The notes beneath the pieces are model-generated. The model was not told the DNA's origin. It made no database searches and was given only the letters and a program-made list of their open reading frames with translations. A stretch of 64,000 nucleotides of DNA from Panaeolus papilionaceus (lineage: Eukaryota > Basidiomycota > Agaricomycetes > Agaricales): the NCBI GenBank assembly GCA_015501605.1, contig JADNRZ010000015.1:1178001-1242000 (forward strand). Direction: 5' to 3'. Position 1 is the stretch's first letter. Each line of letters begins with the position of its first letter. Both the position numbers and the translations under genes were made by a program. Shown piece by piece: positions 33,485 through 45,109 of this stretch.

Positions 33485-35270
33485 GGTTGTTTGGTTTTAT
33501 ACCATATACCGTAGGCGGTACAAAAGCACTCATCTCAAACACAACCTCTCCCTCATCCCCGATCCACTCGTGCTTGACGATGGTCGTCGTCACCTCTTTT
33601 CCATTTATTATGAGGCCCTTCACGTATTTCTTCGTTCGTGCGCCAATGGCTGAGATGTGTAATCCTTTGGGGTCGTTGTAGATGTGAAGGATGAGGGATT
33701 CGAATAGGGGGGCTGTTAGACGTGAGTGCATGGGTAAGAATGGGTAAAAATGTCTGAAGAAAGAGAACGAAGGAAAAGACGGAAAGGACAAAAATGGGAC
33801 GTACAATCCAACAATGTATTCCCCCGATACTGGATTAACGGGGTAAAAACCTATAACAGTGAATATGAATCATGCGCTCATCTGACCACAGCCTTCATTC
33901 TACATTGGCAATTGTCAGCCAATTTCAAGTGATTCCAGGTGATAACGATAATAAAAATAAAATAAAAACTGAAAGAAACATGCACCCCACTCAACGCCTG
34001 TGATACATCCTTATAATCACTCATCGCAACCTCTCTCACCCTCTTCCACGCTGCCCCCGCCATCGCATATAAATAGTGTATATGATGAGAAGGTTCGTTG
34101 GTGTGGTTGTTGTGGCCTCCTATCGTACGCGGAGGGTATAAAATCGTAATGAGGGGGAGAATGGAAAACGGAAAACGCAAGGAATAAGAATAAAAATAAA
34201 ACCCACAACCAAAGTGCTCATTCAACGAATGCACAAACTTAACCTTGCCACGCCTCTTTGAAACAAGTCCTCCAACATCATGTACCAACACCAATGCTAT
34301 ACGCTCATTTATCACCCTCCGTCCAACCATTCTGATCCCCCGCCCACCCCGCATGCTTACTCGTCGCCGCCATGAACCCCGTCTCGTCATGAAACAGCGT
34401 ATACGGTGCCATGAATGATATCTCAAGGAGAAAACTCATCGTTTCTTCGGACTTGTTGAGTTCGCATGCGAGGATGTATGCTGCATAGTTGTTGTCTGTG
34501 GGTGTGTGCGTGTGCGGGTGGGATGGTGAGGGCAAGGGGGAACGGGACCATCGATGGTGAGTTGTCTTGTGAGTAGGAGTGTCGGCTTGAGGAAGAGGAG
34601 ACTCAGAAACATAATCCAAAGTCCTCGACGGACTCTCCGAACGCACATCATCAGCGACCCAACCATGTGTGTCGCACACCGAACTAAGCCCCGCATGAAC
34701 TTCATAGTCCACATTCTATGCATCGGTATCAGTTTCATTAACATTGCCAGTATCGTTTTCATCAGTCCCTCTACACCAAAACCAGAAACAAAGCGAACTC
34801 ACCTCCCGATCCTCATACCGCACCTCCCACTGGCAATCGCTCTCCGGAGGCACAGTTGCATCTTTCCATACCGCCTCCCATGCGAGATCCAAATCCACAT
34901 GTCCGTCGACGCCCCCAAGCTTCAACACTGCCTCCGCAATGAGCGAGTCCGCATGTGTGCCCACCATGATAGAATTGGTCTCGATCATGTTTTTCCACAT
35001 GGGGAGCCAGCCGCTCGGTATGCGTGTGTGGATGCGCGGTTTGGGTTGTCGATGGATTGGGTTGCAGAGGGTGCGATGGGTGATGATGGATAAAGAGTGA
35101 AACGATGAGCGGGATGGTGGGTGTGGATTTGACGGTGTGTATGGGTATGATGCGTTGAAAAGGGACAAAGCCGACCTGTTGGTAATCTTGCAACATGTTC
35201 CTTACCAGCCCCGGTACCTTTTCGGGGGGTGAAGAGGAGTTGCCAGGCACATTGAGCGCGATATGCATCC
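33485..35270 (-). pseudogene. GH92 alpha-mannosidase remnant, copy II
   Basis: Reading N to C on the minus strand: KVPGMVRNMLQDYQQ, GWLPMWKNMIETNSIMVGTH then SLIAEAVLK, GHVDLDLAWEAVWKDATVPP, WEVRYEDREV, YEVHAGLSSVCDTHGWVADD, NNYAAYILACELNKSEETMS, LFHDETGFMAATS, HTNEPSHHIHYLYAMAGAAW, and a C-terminal ALFESLILHIYNDPKGLH. These match GH92 exo-alpha-mannosidases, in which the NEPSHH segment carries a catalytic-site glutamate. The N-terminal domain is missing and frames change between blocks. It is the best preserved GH92 text in the window but still lacks about half of the enzyme. Confidence 0.75.
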
Positions 35271-35811
35271 TCTACATAGAATGTATCGTAGTGTCAATAA
35301 CCATGCTGGACGATACTAAAGAGGTGGAAGAAGAATGATAGGATACCGCGCACCCAAATCGAATGCCCAGTATACGACTCCCCTTCATGCACGGTGTTAT
35401 CATACCCTGAAAAGTACCTCCCATTCATTCGGGTACTAGAAGAATGACCATAAGAACAGAATTCTCAATAAATCAAAATTTGCACAACGATAGCTCACCG
35501 GTGACGATGAGCCGCTGGAGTCTGGGGAGGATACTTCCTTGAGTATTAGAATGGTGTTCAAACACTAATAGCGAACCACACACACCATTCACAACAACAC
35601 TGTCAAACCGAGTCCAGACATACCCTTTAAAGTGCTGGGCATGTCCAGCAGTCGAAATCGGGGTTATAATCCAATCTTGTCGTTCACTAGAGAAATCACA
35701 AATATCGAAGTCTATCAGATCTAAGAATTCAACGAGGTTAACGCTTATTTTAGATATGAAAGGGAGGGTAGATGAAAGTCACTATGTACCTGCAGTTCCT
35801 TTGACGTCACT

Positions 35812-35819
35812 TCGATGAC
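35812..35819. promoter_or_regulatory. TGACGTCA (CRE-type) site, unit III
   Basis: Same palindrome and context as at 26561, between GH92 copy II and gene A copy 3. Confidence 0.45.
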
Positions 35820-35949
35820 GACGCAGAGCAGACACAGAATCCATGATGTCAACGTGTGAGTAAAGTTCCTTATTGAGTTTGAATGTGAACCTTGGAACCA
35901 GATCAAATCACTCCCTTGAACACAACACTTTCGTGCACTCATCTCCTCT

Positions 35950-36910
35950 GTCAGTTCTGCCTCCTCTACTCCTCCTAATTTCTGTATTGGTGATTAAGAT
36001 GCGAATAAATTGACACTATCGACAAGATTGGTGACATGGCTCCTGTACAATCCGTCGTTACTCCCTTAGAGCCATTGCTCCTGCTGTAGTGATGTCAGTT
36101 CCTCATTGGAGAAGGTATGCTCTTCCACCACTTGAATTAATGCATATTCTGAATTATAAACAGTTAGAAACGTCTAAATACCAGGGTATTATTGATAAAT
36201 GAACCAACAGTGTAGAAAGGGGGGGGTCTGTTGAGGGTCACATTGTACAAATTGGTACGAAGCTCTCCTCTCAATCCTCTGGCATTTCCTGGCTAACGCA
36301 CATACTTCCAGTTAGAAACATTCCGATTTCGTGTGGCCCAGGGATCGTAAAATTTGAACACGCGTCGTGTCATGGGATTGTTTTCTTGGTGCCGTCGTCC
36401 ACTTTGGACAAAGAGACCGCTGTTCTTAAGGTACGTACTTCAAATTTCAATCCTCATGCATACATATTTCTTATGCTATTTCACACAGGACTTGACAACG
36501 GCGCATCGCGCCGCTGACCTCGGGTTATGGGTTAGCGCACAAAATCTCACTGTTGTGCCCGTTGTTGAGCCCAAGACCCTTGGACGTGCATCCTTCTCTG
36601 GTGGAGGCACATCTGGCGCCTTCCTGACCACACCTCCTCTTCATAACTACCGAGCAGCTTCTCCCGCAACGTCTTACCCAACTCGTCATGGTTGTAGATG
36701 AAGAAGGGTGGTCCAACTGCATAATACTTGCTGTTGTAGCAACTCGTCATGGATTGTTGGGTCAAGTGGTGGTTCCGCTTCCCCGGTCGCTCGTATTCGT
36801 GGATGACGTGACCTGGGTCCTCCATCGCACCACTGGGCCACTCCCTGCTATGACGATAAGGAGGATAAATGTCCCAGAACGTAAATGGAGGGTACCATCC
36901 TTTGGTATGT
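35950..36910 (+). pseudogene. Unidentified array gene A, copy 3 (remnant)
   Basis: Nearly identical to copy 2. Open text includes ADLGLWVSAQNLTVVPVVEP, TLGRASFSGG, then in another frame VVDEEGWSNCIILAVVATR and LVFVDDVTWVLHRTTGPLPA. A 9-bp gap relative to copy 2 in the SGG region (GFYR missing) and the split of the C-terminal half into another frame show damage. Confidence 0.45.
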
Positions 36911-36924
36911 CATGTACATTTTCT

Positions 36925-37900
36925 TCAAGGTTCATTTGGAGGCTATCAGTGAGTATCGTTTTCAGTTCTGATTTGTTCTCTTTTCTTCATCGCCATAATT
37001 TTATCTATTCCTTCTTCCCCTTCCATACAACCCCTAAATTGATAACATACACGTCAAAACTAACCCTTCTCATCTTCATAGCTCGATCCCGCGGTGATTG
37101 TCCACTCCACTACAAATGCGGCAGCATCTACTTCTCCCTGCAGCGGTACACCTCCACACTCAAGAATTTCAAAAGAGTTCTTTCACTCATCTCCAGCGAC
37201 TTCAACAACGTGCACCTCATAGGGACCTGAATCCACACCCGTGAAGGTGCCCGCTCCTCCCTCGCTCTCTACGTCAAGACGAAGGGCAAGTACAAGGAAG
37301 TGGAAGAGCTAGAAGGCGGTTTGACAGAGCTGGAAAGGGTGAGGGGAAAGACGGAGAAGCAGCATGATGCGGGGTTGTGGAATGCGTCTGTGTGGAGAGT
37401 GCTAGTCAGACACTAAGGGTGGCGAGTCATGATGTTGAGGTTGGGAAGTGGAGGGCTGGGTGCGCGCTTGGTGCAGGGGATGTGGAGGGTGCTGTTGGTG
37501 ATTGGACGTGAGTTGATCGTTGTCTGATTTATCCCTCCCCGATACCAACATCTGATATCCCTCGCAGTCGTCTTTCCCATCTCCTCGCCCACATCTTCCA
37601 TCTCGCCCACCCCTACCTCCCTCCCCCGCCCACCTTGATGGCAACGCTCAAACAAAGTCTGCACTTTGACCCCGATTCCGAGCCGGGTCTCAGCCTGCGC
37701 CGTCTCGGCAAAAGTCTTGATAAATCGTTCTTCGCCCTCGATGAACTCTTAGTCGAAGAGGACTAAAGAGCCGTTTTGAAACTCCTCACGGACATGCGCA
37801 GGAAGGTGGATCTGTGGAATCGGTGGGAAGCGGCGATGAATCCTAACGTCGGCGAGAGAAGGGAGAGGATCTCCTGCTCATCCCTGAGGCGTTACTCAAA
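36925..37900 (+). pseudogene. TPR / DnaJC3-like remnant, unit III 5' part (T3)
   Basis: Close relative of T1. A donor GTGAGT follows FIWRL-type text, then an exon with DCPLHYKCGSIYFSLQRYTS and LKNFKRVLSLISSDFNNVHL ends in TGA (about 37228). Further on, LELERVR- and HLLAHIFHL-type text and ALDELLVEED recur in separate frames, as in T1. The extra stop in the TPR exon and the shift after it mark a dead copy. Confidence 0.55.
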
Positions 37901-38109
37901 ACCCCATCATCATCATCAGCAACCCCAACACCGCCCTAGTAGTAGCACCCGTATATGCGTCTCCTTGCCGTCACACCTTTCCACACTTTCCTCTTCTCCA
38001 CCCCACTATCGCTCTTACCGGTACACTCCCGCAAGTAAACACTCACTATTGCTATTCGCATACTCTTCTCCTTTCTCCGTTCTGCTTCTCCTACCCTCCT
38101 ACTTTTCTT

Positions 38110-39050
38110 ATCGGTGACTCCGAGTCACCGAGTCGGATGCCGGTAAATCAATGATGACCAACAACGCTGGTGACGTGGCACCCGTGTGGCAGTCGTCTTT
38201 TCCTGTATAATCCGTCGTGGCTTCCATTGAGACCTCCATTGCCCCTCCCGTGGTGGTGTCAGGTACTCTTTGGACCAAGTACGCTCTCCTGCTATCTTTA
38301 TTAATCTGTATTCTGAACTATAAACACTAAGCAACATGTAAATCTCGGGGTTTTATCGATACAGGAACCACAACAGTTGAAAGCAGGTGTCTGTGGGATA
38401 TGAGATCGCCGGATGGAAAAGCTGAGGGTCTCATTGCGCCAATTGGTATGACGCACTGCTCAATTCTACGGCTTTTCCGGTCTGACACTGATATTTCTGG
38501 TTAGCGACGTTCCAAAATACCGTGTGTGAGGCACCGTAAAACTTGGACATACCTTTGCAGCGCAACAAATGATGCATTCAGGTTGGAGAGAAGCCACTGT
38601 TCTTAAGGTACGTGCTTTAAATCTCGTCTCACACATATACCTATTGCTCATACTATTTTACACAGAACTTGACCATGGCGCAATGTCCTGCTAACTTCAG
38701 GTTATGCGTTAGGACACAAAAGATTACTGTTGTGCCCGTCGTTGAGTCTGAGGCATTTGGACGCACCTCTCATGATAGGCATTGCAACCTATCTGGCGCC
38801 TGCTCAATAACGCCTCCTCTTCATACCTCCCCAGCACCCTCTTCTGCGACATCTCACCTGATTTTTCTATGAACGTGGCTGAAGAATAGCGGGTCAACTG
38901 CATCAATCGCTGACGTGGCCTGGGTCCATCGTACCACTGAGTTACTTCCTGATGCGACGATAAGGAGAATAAATGGCCAGTATGTAAATGGAGGACGCCA
39001 TCATTCGGTAAGTCAAGTGTAATTTCCTCATGTATCACAGCACTCATGCT
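38110..39050 (+). pseudogene. Unidentified array gene A, copy 4 (remnant)
   Basis: Closest to copy 1 (unit I). It reads NFRLCVRTQKITVVPVVESE then AFGRTSHDRHCNLSGAC. The first exon follows a perfect inverted repeat TCGGTGACTC/GAGTCACCGA at about 38110-38130 that is not in copy 1. Stops in the GTRTVES-type exon and frame changes show it is not functional. Confidence 0.45.
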
Positions 39051-39059
39051 CTTTTATCC

Positions 39060-40035
39060 AGCTCTCCTTCATCGTTGTCCTGAGTGTACCTCCCTCCCTC
39101 TATTACCAAAAATTCTCACTTCCGGTTCTTCACCACCCAAACGTTCAAGCATGAATCTCCCCCCCCCGTCACACCCTTCTACTTTGCCCTCTCCTCTCCC
39201 TCTATCGCCCTCATTTATACTCTACAGGACGCCTTACTCCTTAACCTGGTCCTACTCTCCATCAAACACAAACACGCCACCCCTTATTTCTCCATGCAGC
39301 AAACACTCTTTCACACTCGACAATTTCGAAAAAAATAACTATCGCTCACCTCACCTTCAACACCGGACTTTGGGGAGGAGTAAGTCGGAAAGGGATCGGA
39401 GAATATGCACCTGTGGAATGTATGCGGAGACAGTGTGAGCCAAACGTTGGTTACTAGGTGCGCAAATGTATGTTGTTTTATGCTTTCGCGATCCTTGTTT
39501 GTATTTTTGTATCTAATCCTAATTTTTTCTGGTATATCTACAGACGCCTCTCTCATTTCGTCTTCCTCGCCCTCAACTTCTTTGTCGCTCACTTCTGCCT
39601 CCCGCCCTCGCCATCCCGCTCGCAACACTCATGCAGTGCCTCCACCTGGAACCTCGACTCCAACTCTGTCCGACTTTGCATCCTCTCATTAAAGAATTCG
39701 ACAAATCGCTTCATGAGATGTCAACCAAAGAGGATCAGAGAGGTGTGATTAAGCCAATTAGGGGTCCACTGCTCCATCCGCAGGTGCTCCGCAAGTCGCC
39801 TTCGTCATCATCTATACCACCGCCACCTCCACAACGACGACCATGCACGAGAAACCTTGCAAGGTCGCTTGCTAGTAGATAAGTAGTATGGGGAAGCGTC
39901 GGCATTGGAAGGTTGCAGGGAGGATGTGGTGGGTCTTGTCGGGCGCGATGGAGGACTGTTGAAAAAGGAAGAACGGGAAGAGGTAGTCACCATCCTCGGA
40001 AAAGCATTTGAAGCGTTCGGACGGAAGGTATAGCG
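39060..40035 (+). pseudogene. TPR / DnaJC3-like remnant, unit III 3' part (T3')
   Basis: Matches T1' closely. It includes HATPYFSMQQTLF, MHLWNVCGDSVSQTLVTRC, RLSHFVFLALNFFVAHF, MQCLHLEPRLQLCPTLHPLI with KEFDKSLHEMSTKEDQRG, and a terminal tract equivalent to LLKKEEREEVVTILGKAFEA. A TAG (about 39884) precedes the last block and frames change. It ends about 520 bp before the GTPase start, as in unit I. Confidence 0.55.
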
Positions 40036-40450
40036 AAAGATGACAAGGAGGGGGATTGGGGTGGGGACGGGACGGGACGGGGATATATTGTGTTCGTCTG
40101 TGTCTGTGTTAGTGTGATGGTGTGTAGGATTGAGCGACAGGGAACGATACTGAGTGCTCCGAGATGTACATTATTGTTAAATTGAATCTTAATCGTGATA
40201 TTTTGATATCGAAATTATTTTCGGGATCATCTTCGAAATGAGCAAGCCGCGATTGGAAGCTTAAGTTGTTGACACTGTACAGGCTCACTATAACGAGGTG
40301 TCGTTTGTGCAGAAATGTTGGTATTTAGTATCTAATTTTGCATTCTGTTCTTGCTTTTACATTTCTTGTTCGATATCCCCTTGATTTAATAGCGGTTATG
40401 ATATTGTCTCACGAGGCGTTAAGGCACTGAATTAGTGGTGGGTATACTTG

Positions 40451-40557
40451 CTATTTATACGAGCCCTTAGTAAGAACTGTGCCATGCGGACGCCGCGTGG
40501 AAGATATCTGCTCCGTATCTCTTACCATCATCTCTTGTCGTATTCACTGGATTCACA
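40451..40557 (+). promoter_or_regulatory. Putative core promoter of GTPase copy G3
   Basis: CTATTTATAC 107 bp upstream of the ATG, same position as in the other GTPase copies. Confidence 0.45.
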
Positions 40558-42020
40558 ATGTCGACCAACTTGAACACTCAAGAGTATCGCAAGATCAAAG
40601 TGAATGGTCCGATAAGTATTGTACCTATAACTCCTGAACTCATGAAAGGGGAATTGGTATATCTTTACATGTGTGTACTATTCAACAAATTTATCCTCCC
40701 TTAATATCATTGCTTAGATGCCTGCTTCTCTAGTCTAATGGGTCCCACTGGTTCGGGGAAAAGTTCTGTAAGGCTCAATTTTTGTGTTATTCTTCGACTC
40801 GACATTTAGAAGAGGTCCTGACTCCCTGCTGCAGTTCATTGAGTCACTGGCACCTGACCAGCACCTGGATATATCCAAGGATTCACTTGAAAGCATGACA
40901 CAAGAAGTCAACTGCTATCAAGTGGTCAATCTGACCAACCAGCGTTCTGGCAGCATTGTACTGATGGATACCCCTGGGTTTCTTGACCCAAGGCTGTCAG
41001 AGGGCCGAATAATGAGAATGGTCACAGAAAGTCTCAATGCATTTTGGTGTGTGACCACATCATTTGATAACAGAGTAGATGTGCTGAACCTGCATTGAAT
41101 GTCATTGTCTGCCAGCCAATTTTCTAGTTACACTGCTGTGTACATCTTCTATTTTCAACCCATCACTGATATCCGAATTGGTGGCTCAAAACGGGATGCA
41201 GTCAAGATTCTGCGAGAATATGTCAACCAATTCAATGCTATCTATATCTCTGTGATAACAACATTCTGGAATCAACTATTGACCCCCAAGCAGCTTGAAG
41301 ATGCCTCCCATCACTTTCACACCTTGAAAGAAGAGATATATGCAGTCAGTAGCTTATACTTTGTCCTGTCAATGATGTCACTTACTATTTCAAATTTTAT
41401 TAGAGATCTCGTGACCTTAGAATTGATGTCACCAAGTTTGACACCTCTCAAGCTTTGGCTTTGTCACTGCTAGATAGATTACCCCTTGGATGGCTGGAAG
41501 ACCCAAACAACACCAACAAAGTCATGGACCCACACTATCAATCCCACCTCTGCAACAACCTGCTTGGACGAATCACCAACACCCTCCAGAAACTGCAACT
41601 TCTTGCAGAGGACAAACTGCATGCCACCTGTTCTGGAAGTGAAGATCATTATCTTCTGAAGGTTGTGCTCAGGGATGAGAAGGTGGCATTATCATTGCTT
41701 CAGTCCTTTTTGGATGATCTTGCCAGTGACTACATTGGTCCATCAGGGATGATGGCCCTGCAATTCATCCTGGATAGTCGCTATGAACAGGACCCAGACA
41801 CATGCTCGTCTAATTGGCCACTCTCTTGAGCTTCACCCCAAACCATGGTCACTTTAGATATCCCTTCCGATCATGGTCCTGCACCAGCATCACCTTCGCA
41901 AGTCCCAGGCTTGGAACAACTCAGCATCACACCTGCACCCATCCCATCAACCCCCCAATTTCAACCACCATCACCTGATGCATCGTGTTTTGCTCCAATT
42001 GCTGCTGCCATTAAGAGGTG
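40558..42020 (+). pseudogene. AIG1-like GTPase, copy G3 (frameshift and stop)
   Basis: Exon 1 40558-40672 (MSTNLNTQEYRKIKVNGP), exon 2 40718-40767 with Walker A GPTGSGKSS, exon 3 with VLMDTPGFLDPR, exon 4 with YFQPITDIRIGGSKRDAV, exon 5 with DYIGPSGMMALQFIL. Compared with G1 and G4, the start of exon 3 has about 7 extra bases (AGGTCCTGACTCC), which shifts the frame and places TGA early. A second TGA at 41827 replaces the arginine codon CGA of G4 (FFRASP) and would remove the last 60-odd residues, although the tail still reads to AAIKR. The intron-4 acceptor TTCTAG is kept. Confidence 0.75.
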
Positions 42021-42942
42021 ATTCAAGCAAATCCAAGGGTAGATATCAGGGCATTTGGTCACACTGGTATCTGAGTCACAACATCATTGAGAAATCCATT
42101 AATCGGTATCTCATCTACTTTTCATTTTGTCATTTTTTTTTCAATTCACATCATTGTAGTGTTCACACCTTGTCTCATGGTTGGTTTTTCAGTAATTTGT
42201 ACTATTCTCGTAGCTTGCCCTTTTCATTACTTAGCTTCAAATATTCTGAGTGTTTCTTCAGTCTTGTTTATCACCCAATTCTCATTTTGTACTTCATCGT
42301 TATCTTCCCTGTATTGTGTTCGTTTTCTTTTGTTTTAGCCATAAGTTGTACTTAGTCTACAGCTTCATTCTCGCCCTAGCACTATTATTTCGCGTCCTTT
42401 CGTAGTTGTCCAATCAGCATGATTCCTTCCTGTGTTGCTTCATCTGTCTCGCAGCATTCAATCTCGTCCTTCCTCCCATTCCCTCTACTGACAAACTGAC
42501 GTTGTGCATGTCAAGTCACGCATCCATTTCATTTAACACTCGATTCACCATTGTCATTCACCACATCGCCGGCTCTCACATTCGATTTGTATCTCTGCAC
42601 TGCCCAGATAGCATCACTTTTATTGTCCCTCATACCTTTAGTGTCGCTTTCTGTTAGATACGCCTTTTGTTGTCACTCCCACATCTCCAGTGTCAATGAT
42701 CGCTCTCTGCATCAATTATTCATCTACTGTGAATGCTATTTCTTGTGCTTCATCGTCGCACACTCCTGAGTTCTGTTCTATGTTGCCCAGACCAGTTCAA
42801 TGATCAAGCACACCAGACTAGACTTTATCATATTACTCTTAATTCACCTCGCATGCACATTACAACAGATTCGACAGATTTCGAATGCTTAGAAGTCCAA
42901 CTCTCACAACCCTCACAGTTCATCTCCAATCCCCTCAGCCTC
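42021..42942. other. Post-GTPase spacer, unit III
   Basis: Pyrimidine-rich, no gene seen. It shares blocks with the regions after G1 and G4, for example the ATCTCCAGTGT(C/G) stretch near 42690 and near 51520. Confidence 0.4.
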
Positions 42943-44690
42943 CTACCCATCTTCCCACTCCACCTGCTTTATCTCTTCCTCAGCACCACCAAATACCCTC
43001 AACACGCCCTCATCGCACCACCTCTTCACCTTTGCAATCATCTCAAACACTACCTCCCTGCCATCCTTAATCCACTGATGCTTAACGAAGGGCGTCGTTA
43101 CCTTTTGTACGTTCATTGTCAACGATCTCATACATTTCTTCGTCTGCGCGCCCAGAGCTGAGGTGTGTAGGGGCCGGGGAGCGGTGGGGATGTAGAGGGT
43201 GAGGGATTCGAAGAGGGGGCTGGATAATTCAGATGGGCTCGAGTTAGGGACGTGCGAACTCCCCCTATACAGGACTGATGGGATAAAATCCCACAGCGGT
43301 GCATATGAACCATGCGCTCATCTGTCCGCAGTCTTTGTTCTATAGCTACAGTATCACAACACCACCGACTTGGAATCTAAAATAATCAAAACACACAGGG
43401 GAAAATACGCATGCCACTCAACCCCTCCGGCCTATCCCCATACTCACTCCTCGCGATCACTCTATCACTTTCCTGAGTCGTCCACGCTGCCCCCGCCATA
43501 GCGTACAGATCCGGAATGTGATGAGAGGGTTCACTGGTGTGGTCGTTGTACCCTCCTATCAAACGTGTCACGGTAGTGGGGCATAAAATCGTAATGGGGG
43601 GTGAAATCGTGATGAGGTTTAAACCGTCAATTTTAGTAGAGATAGCAGAAAACCGAATGCGACTCACCATCGAAATGCTTATCCAAAGACCTCACAGACC
43701 CCTCCCTCCCACCTCTGCTAGCAACACTTCCCCCGACATCATATATAATGACAAAGCTATACGCTCACATAGAGTCACGCTCTGTCCACCTACCATCCTC
43801 CCTCCACACCTCCATAAACCCCGTTTCTTCGTTGAATCATGTGTATGACGACATGAGCGCACGCTCGAGGAGCAAATTCATTATTCCGTCGTACTTGTTA
43901 AGTTCATGCGCGAGGATATAGCTGCGTAATCGTCGTCTGTGGGTGGGTGGTAAGTCCTTTTTGTTAGAGAAGAAGCAGGGGAGTAGGAGGAGGGGGTTGC
44001 GGGTTTGAGAGAGACTCGGACTCACAAGCGTAATGCAACGTCCTCAACCCACTCTCCGAATGCACATCATCAGTGACCCAACCATGGCTGTCATACACCG
44101 AACTAAGCACCGCTCAGACTTCGTAGTCCAATTCTATATTATCATTTTCTTTCATTAATACCATTTCATCAATTCGAGGAAAGGAAAGAAAAAGAGAATC
44201 AGCGCTAACTCACCTCTTCCCTATCCTCATACCTCACTTCCCAATCCCTCTCAGGCGCCACAGTCACATACATACTTCCACACCGGCTACCGCGCGAGAT
44301 TCAAATTCACCTGTCGGGGTCCATCGAATGTTTCTGTCATGTCATGAAGATTGAACGTCCGAGTGTCGTTGAGTTTCAACAACGCCTCCGCAATGAATGA
44401 GTTCGCATACGTGCCAACCATGATATTGGTCTCGACGGTGTTTGTCTAATGGGGAGCCAGTCGCTCTATAGGGAGCGCATATATATGTGGGCGGGGTTTT
44501 CGATGTCGATAAATTGAGTATGAGGTGATTTGAGAGAGTATGAGGTGGGTCGGGAATGTGAGTGTGCATGTAGGCATCGAAAGAAAGAGGAAAGCAAAGC
44601 CGCACCTGTTGATAATCTTGCAACATGCTCCTCACCATTCCTGGTACCTTATCTGTGCGAATAAGATTTGCCATGCCCATTCCGCGCAAG
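42943..44690 (-). pseudogene. GH92 alpha-mannosidase remnant, copy III
   Basis: Minus-strand order: KVPGMVRSMLQDYQQ (near 44640), a GSPLDKHRRDQYHG frame equivalent to the GWLPMWKNIVETN region, ERDWEVRYEDRE-like text near 44240, YDSHGWVTDD near 44090, a helix with LLERALMSSYT near 43870, YNDHTSEPSHHIPDLYAMAG near 43530, and the C-terminal MNVQKVTTPFVKHQWIKDG near 43100. In this copy HTNEPS has become HTSEPS. Frames change several times. Its sequence near 44250 is the uninterrupted target for the 16.3 kb element in copy I. Confidence 0.7.
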
Positions 44691-45041
44691 AGGTGTCGTC
44701 TATATGTATCATATCATATCATAATGTCAATTGTAATGTAAATAGCAATATTAGACGACACTAAAGAAGTGGAAGAAGAAGGATTGAAGGAACACCACCC
44801 ACCCAAGTTGAATACACGTATACGACTCCCCTTCGTGCATGGTATCATCATCCCCCGAATATTAGCCCCCATGTCCGTGTTGTTCATTGGGCTGCTGATC
44901 CAATCTTGTCGTTCACTCGAGCAGCCACAAATTTCGAAATCCGTTATGTCTGCAGTTCAAGAGGATCAACGGTGATGTTTGAATATGAAAGGAAGGAGGG
45001 GGATGATTGAATGCACTACCTGCAGTTCTTTTGACGTCATT

Positions 45042-45049
45042 TCGGTGAC
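45042..45049. promoter_or_regulatory. TGACGTCA (CRE-type) site, unit IV
   Basis: Third copy of the palindrome found at 26561 and 35812, in the same GH92-to-A interval, about 60 bp before the inserted TIR element. Confidence 0.45.
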
Positions 45050-45109
45050 GACGATGAGAGACGGTTACAGAACCATGAGCGTATGTCAACTTGATTCAAT
45101 GTGCGAGTA

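Noticed and set aside
38724..39047. Minus-strand frame of 107 codons over gene A copy 4, with partners in other A copies
   Set aside because: Plus-strand splice sites and conserved blocks explain the region. The antisense frame shifts between copies and lies opposite the A exons.
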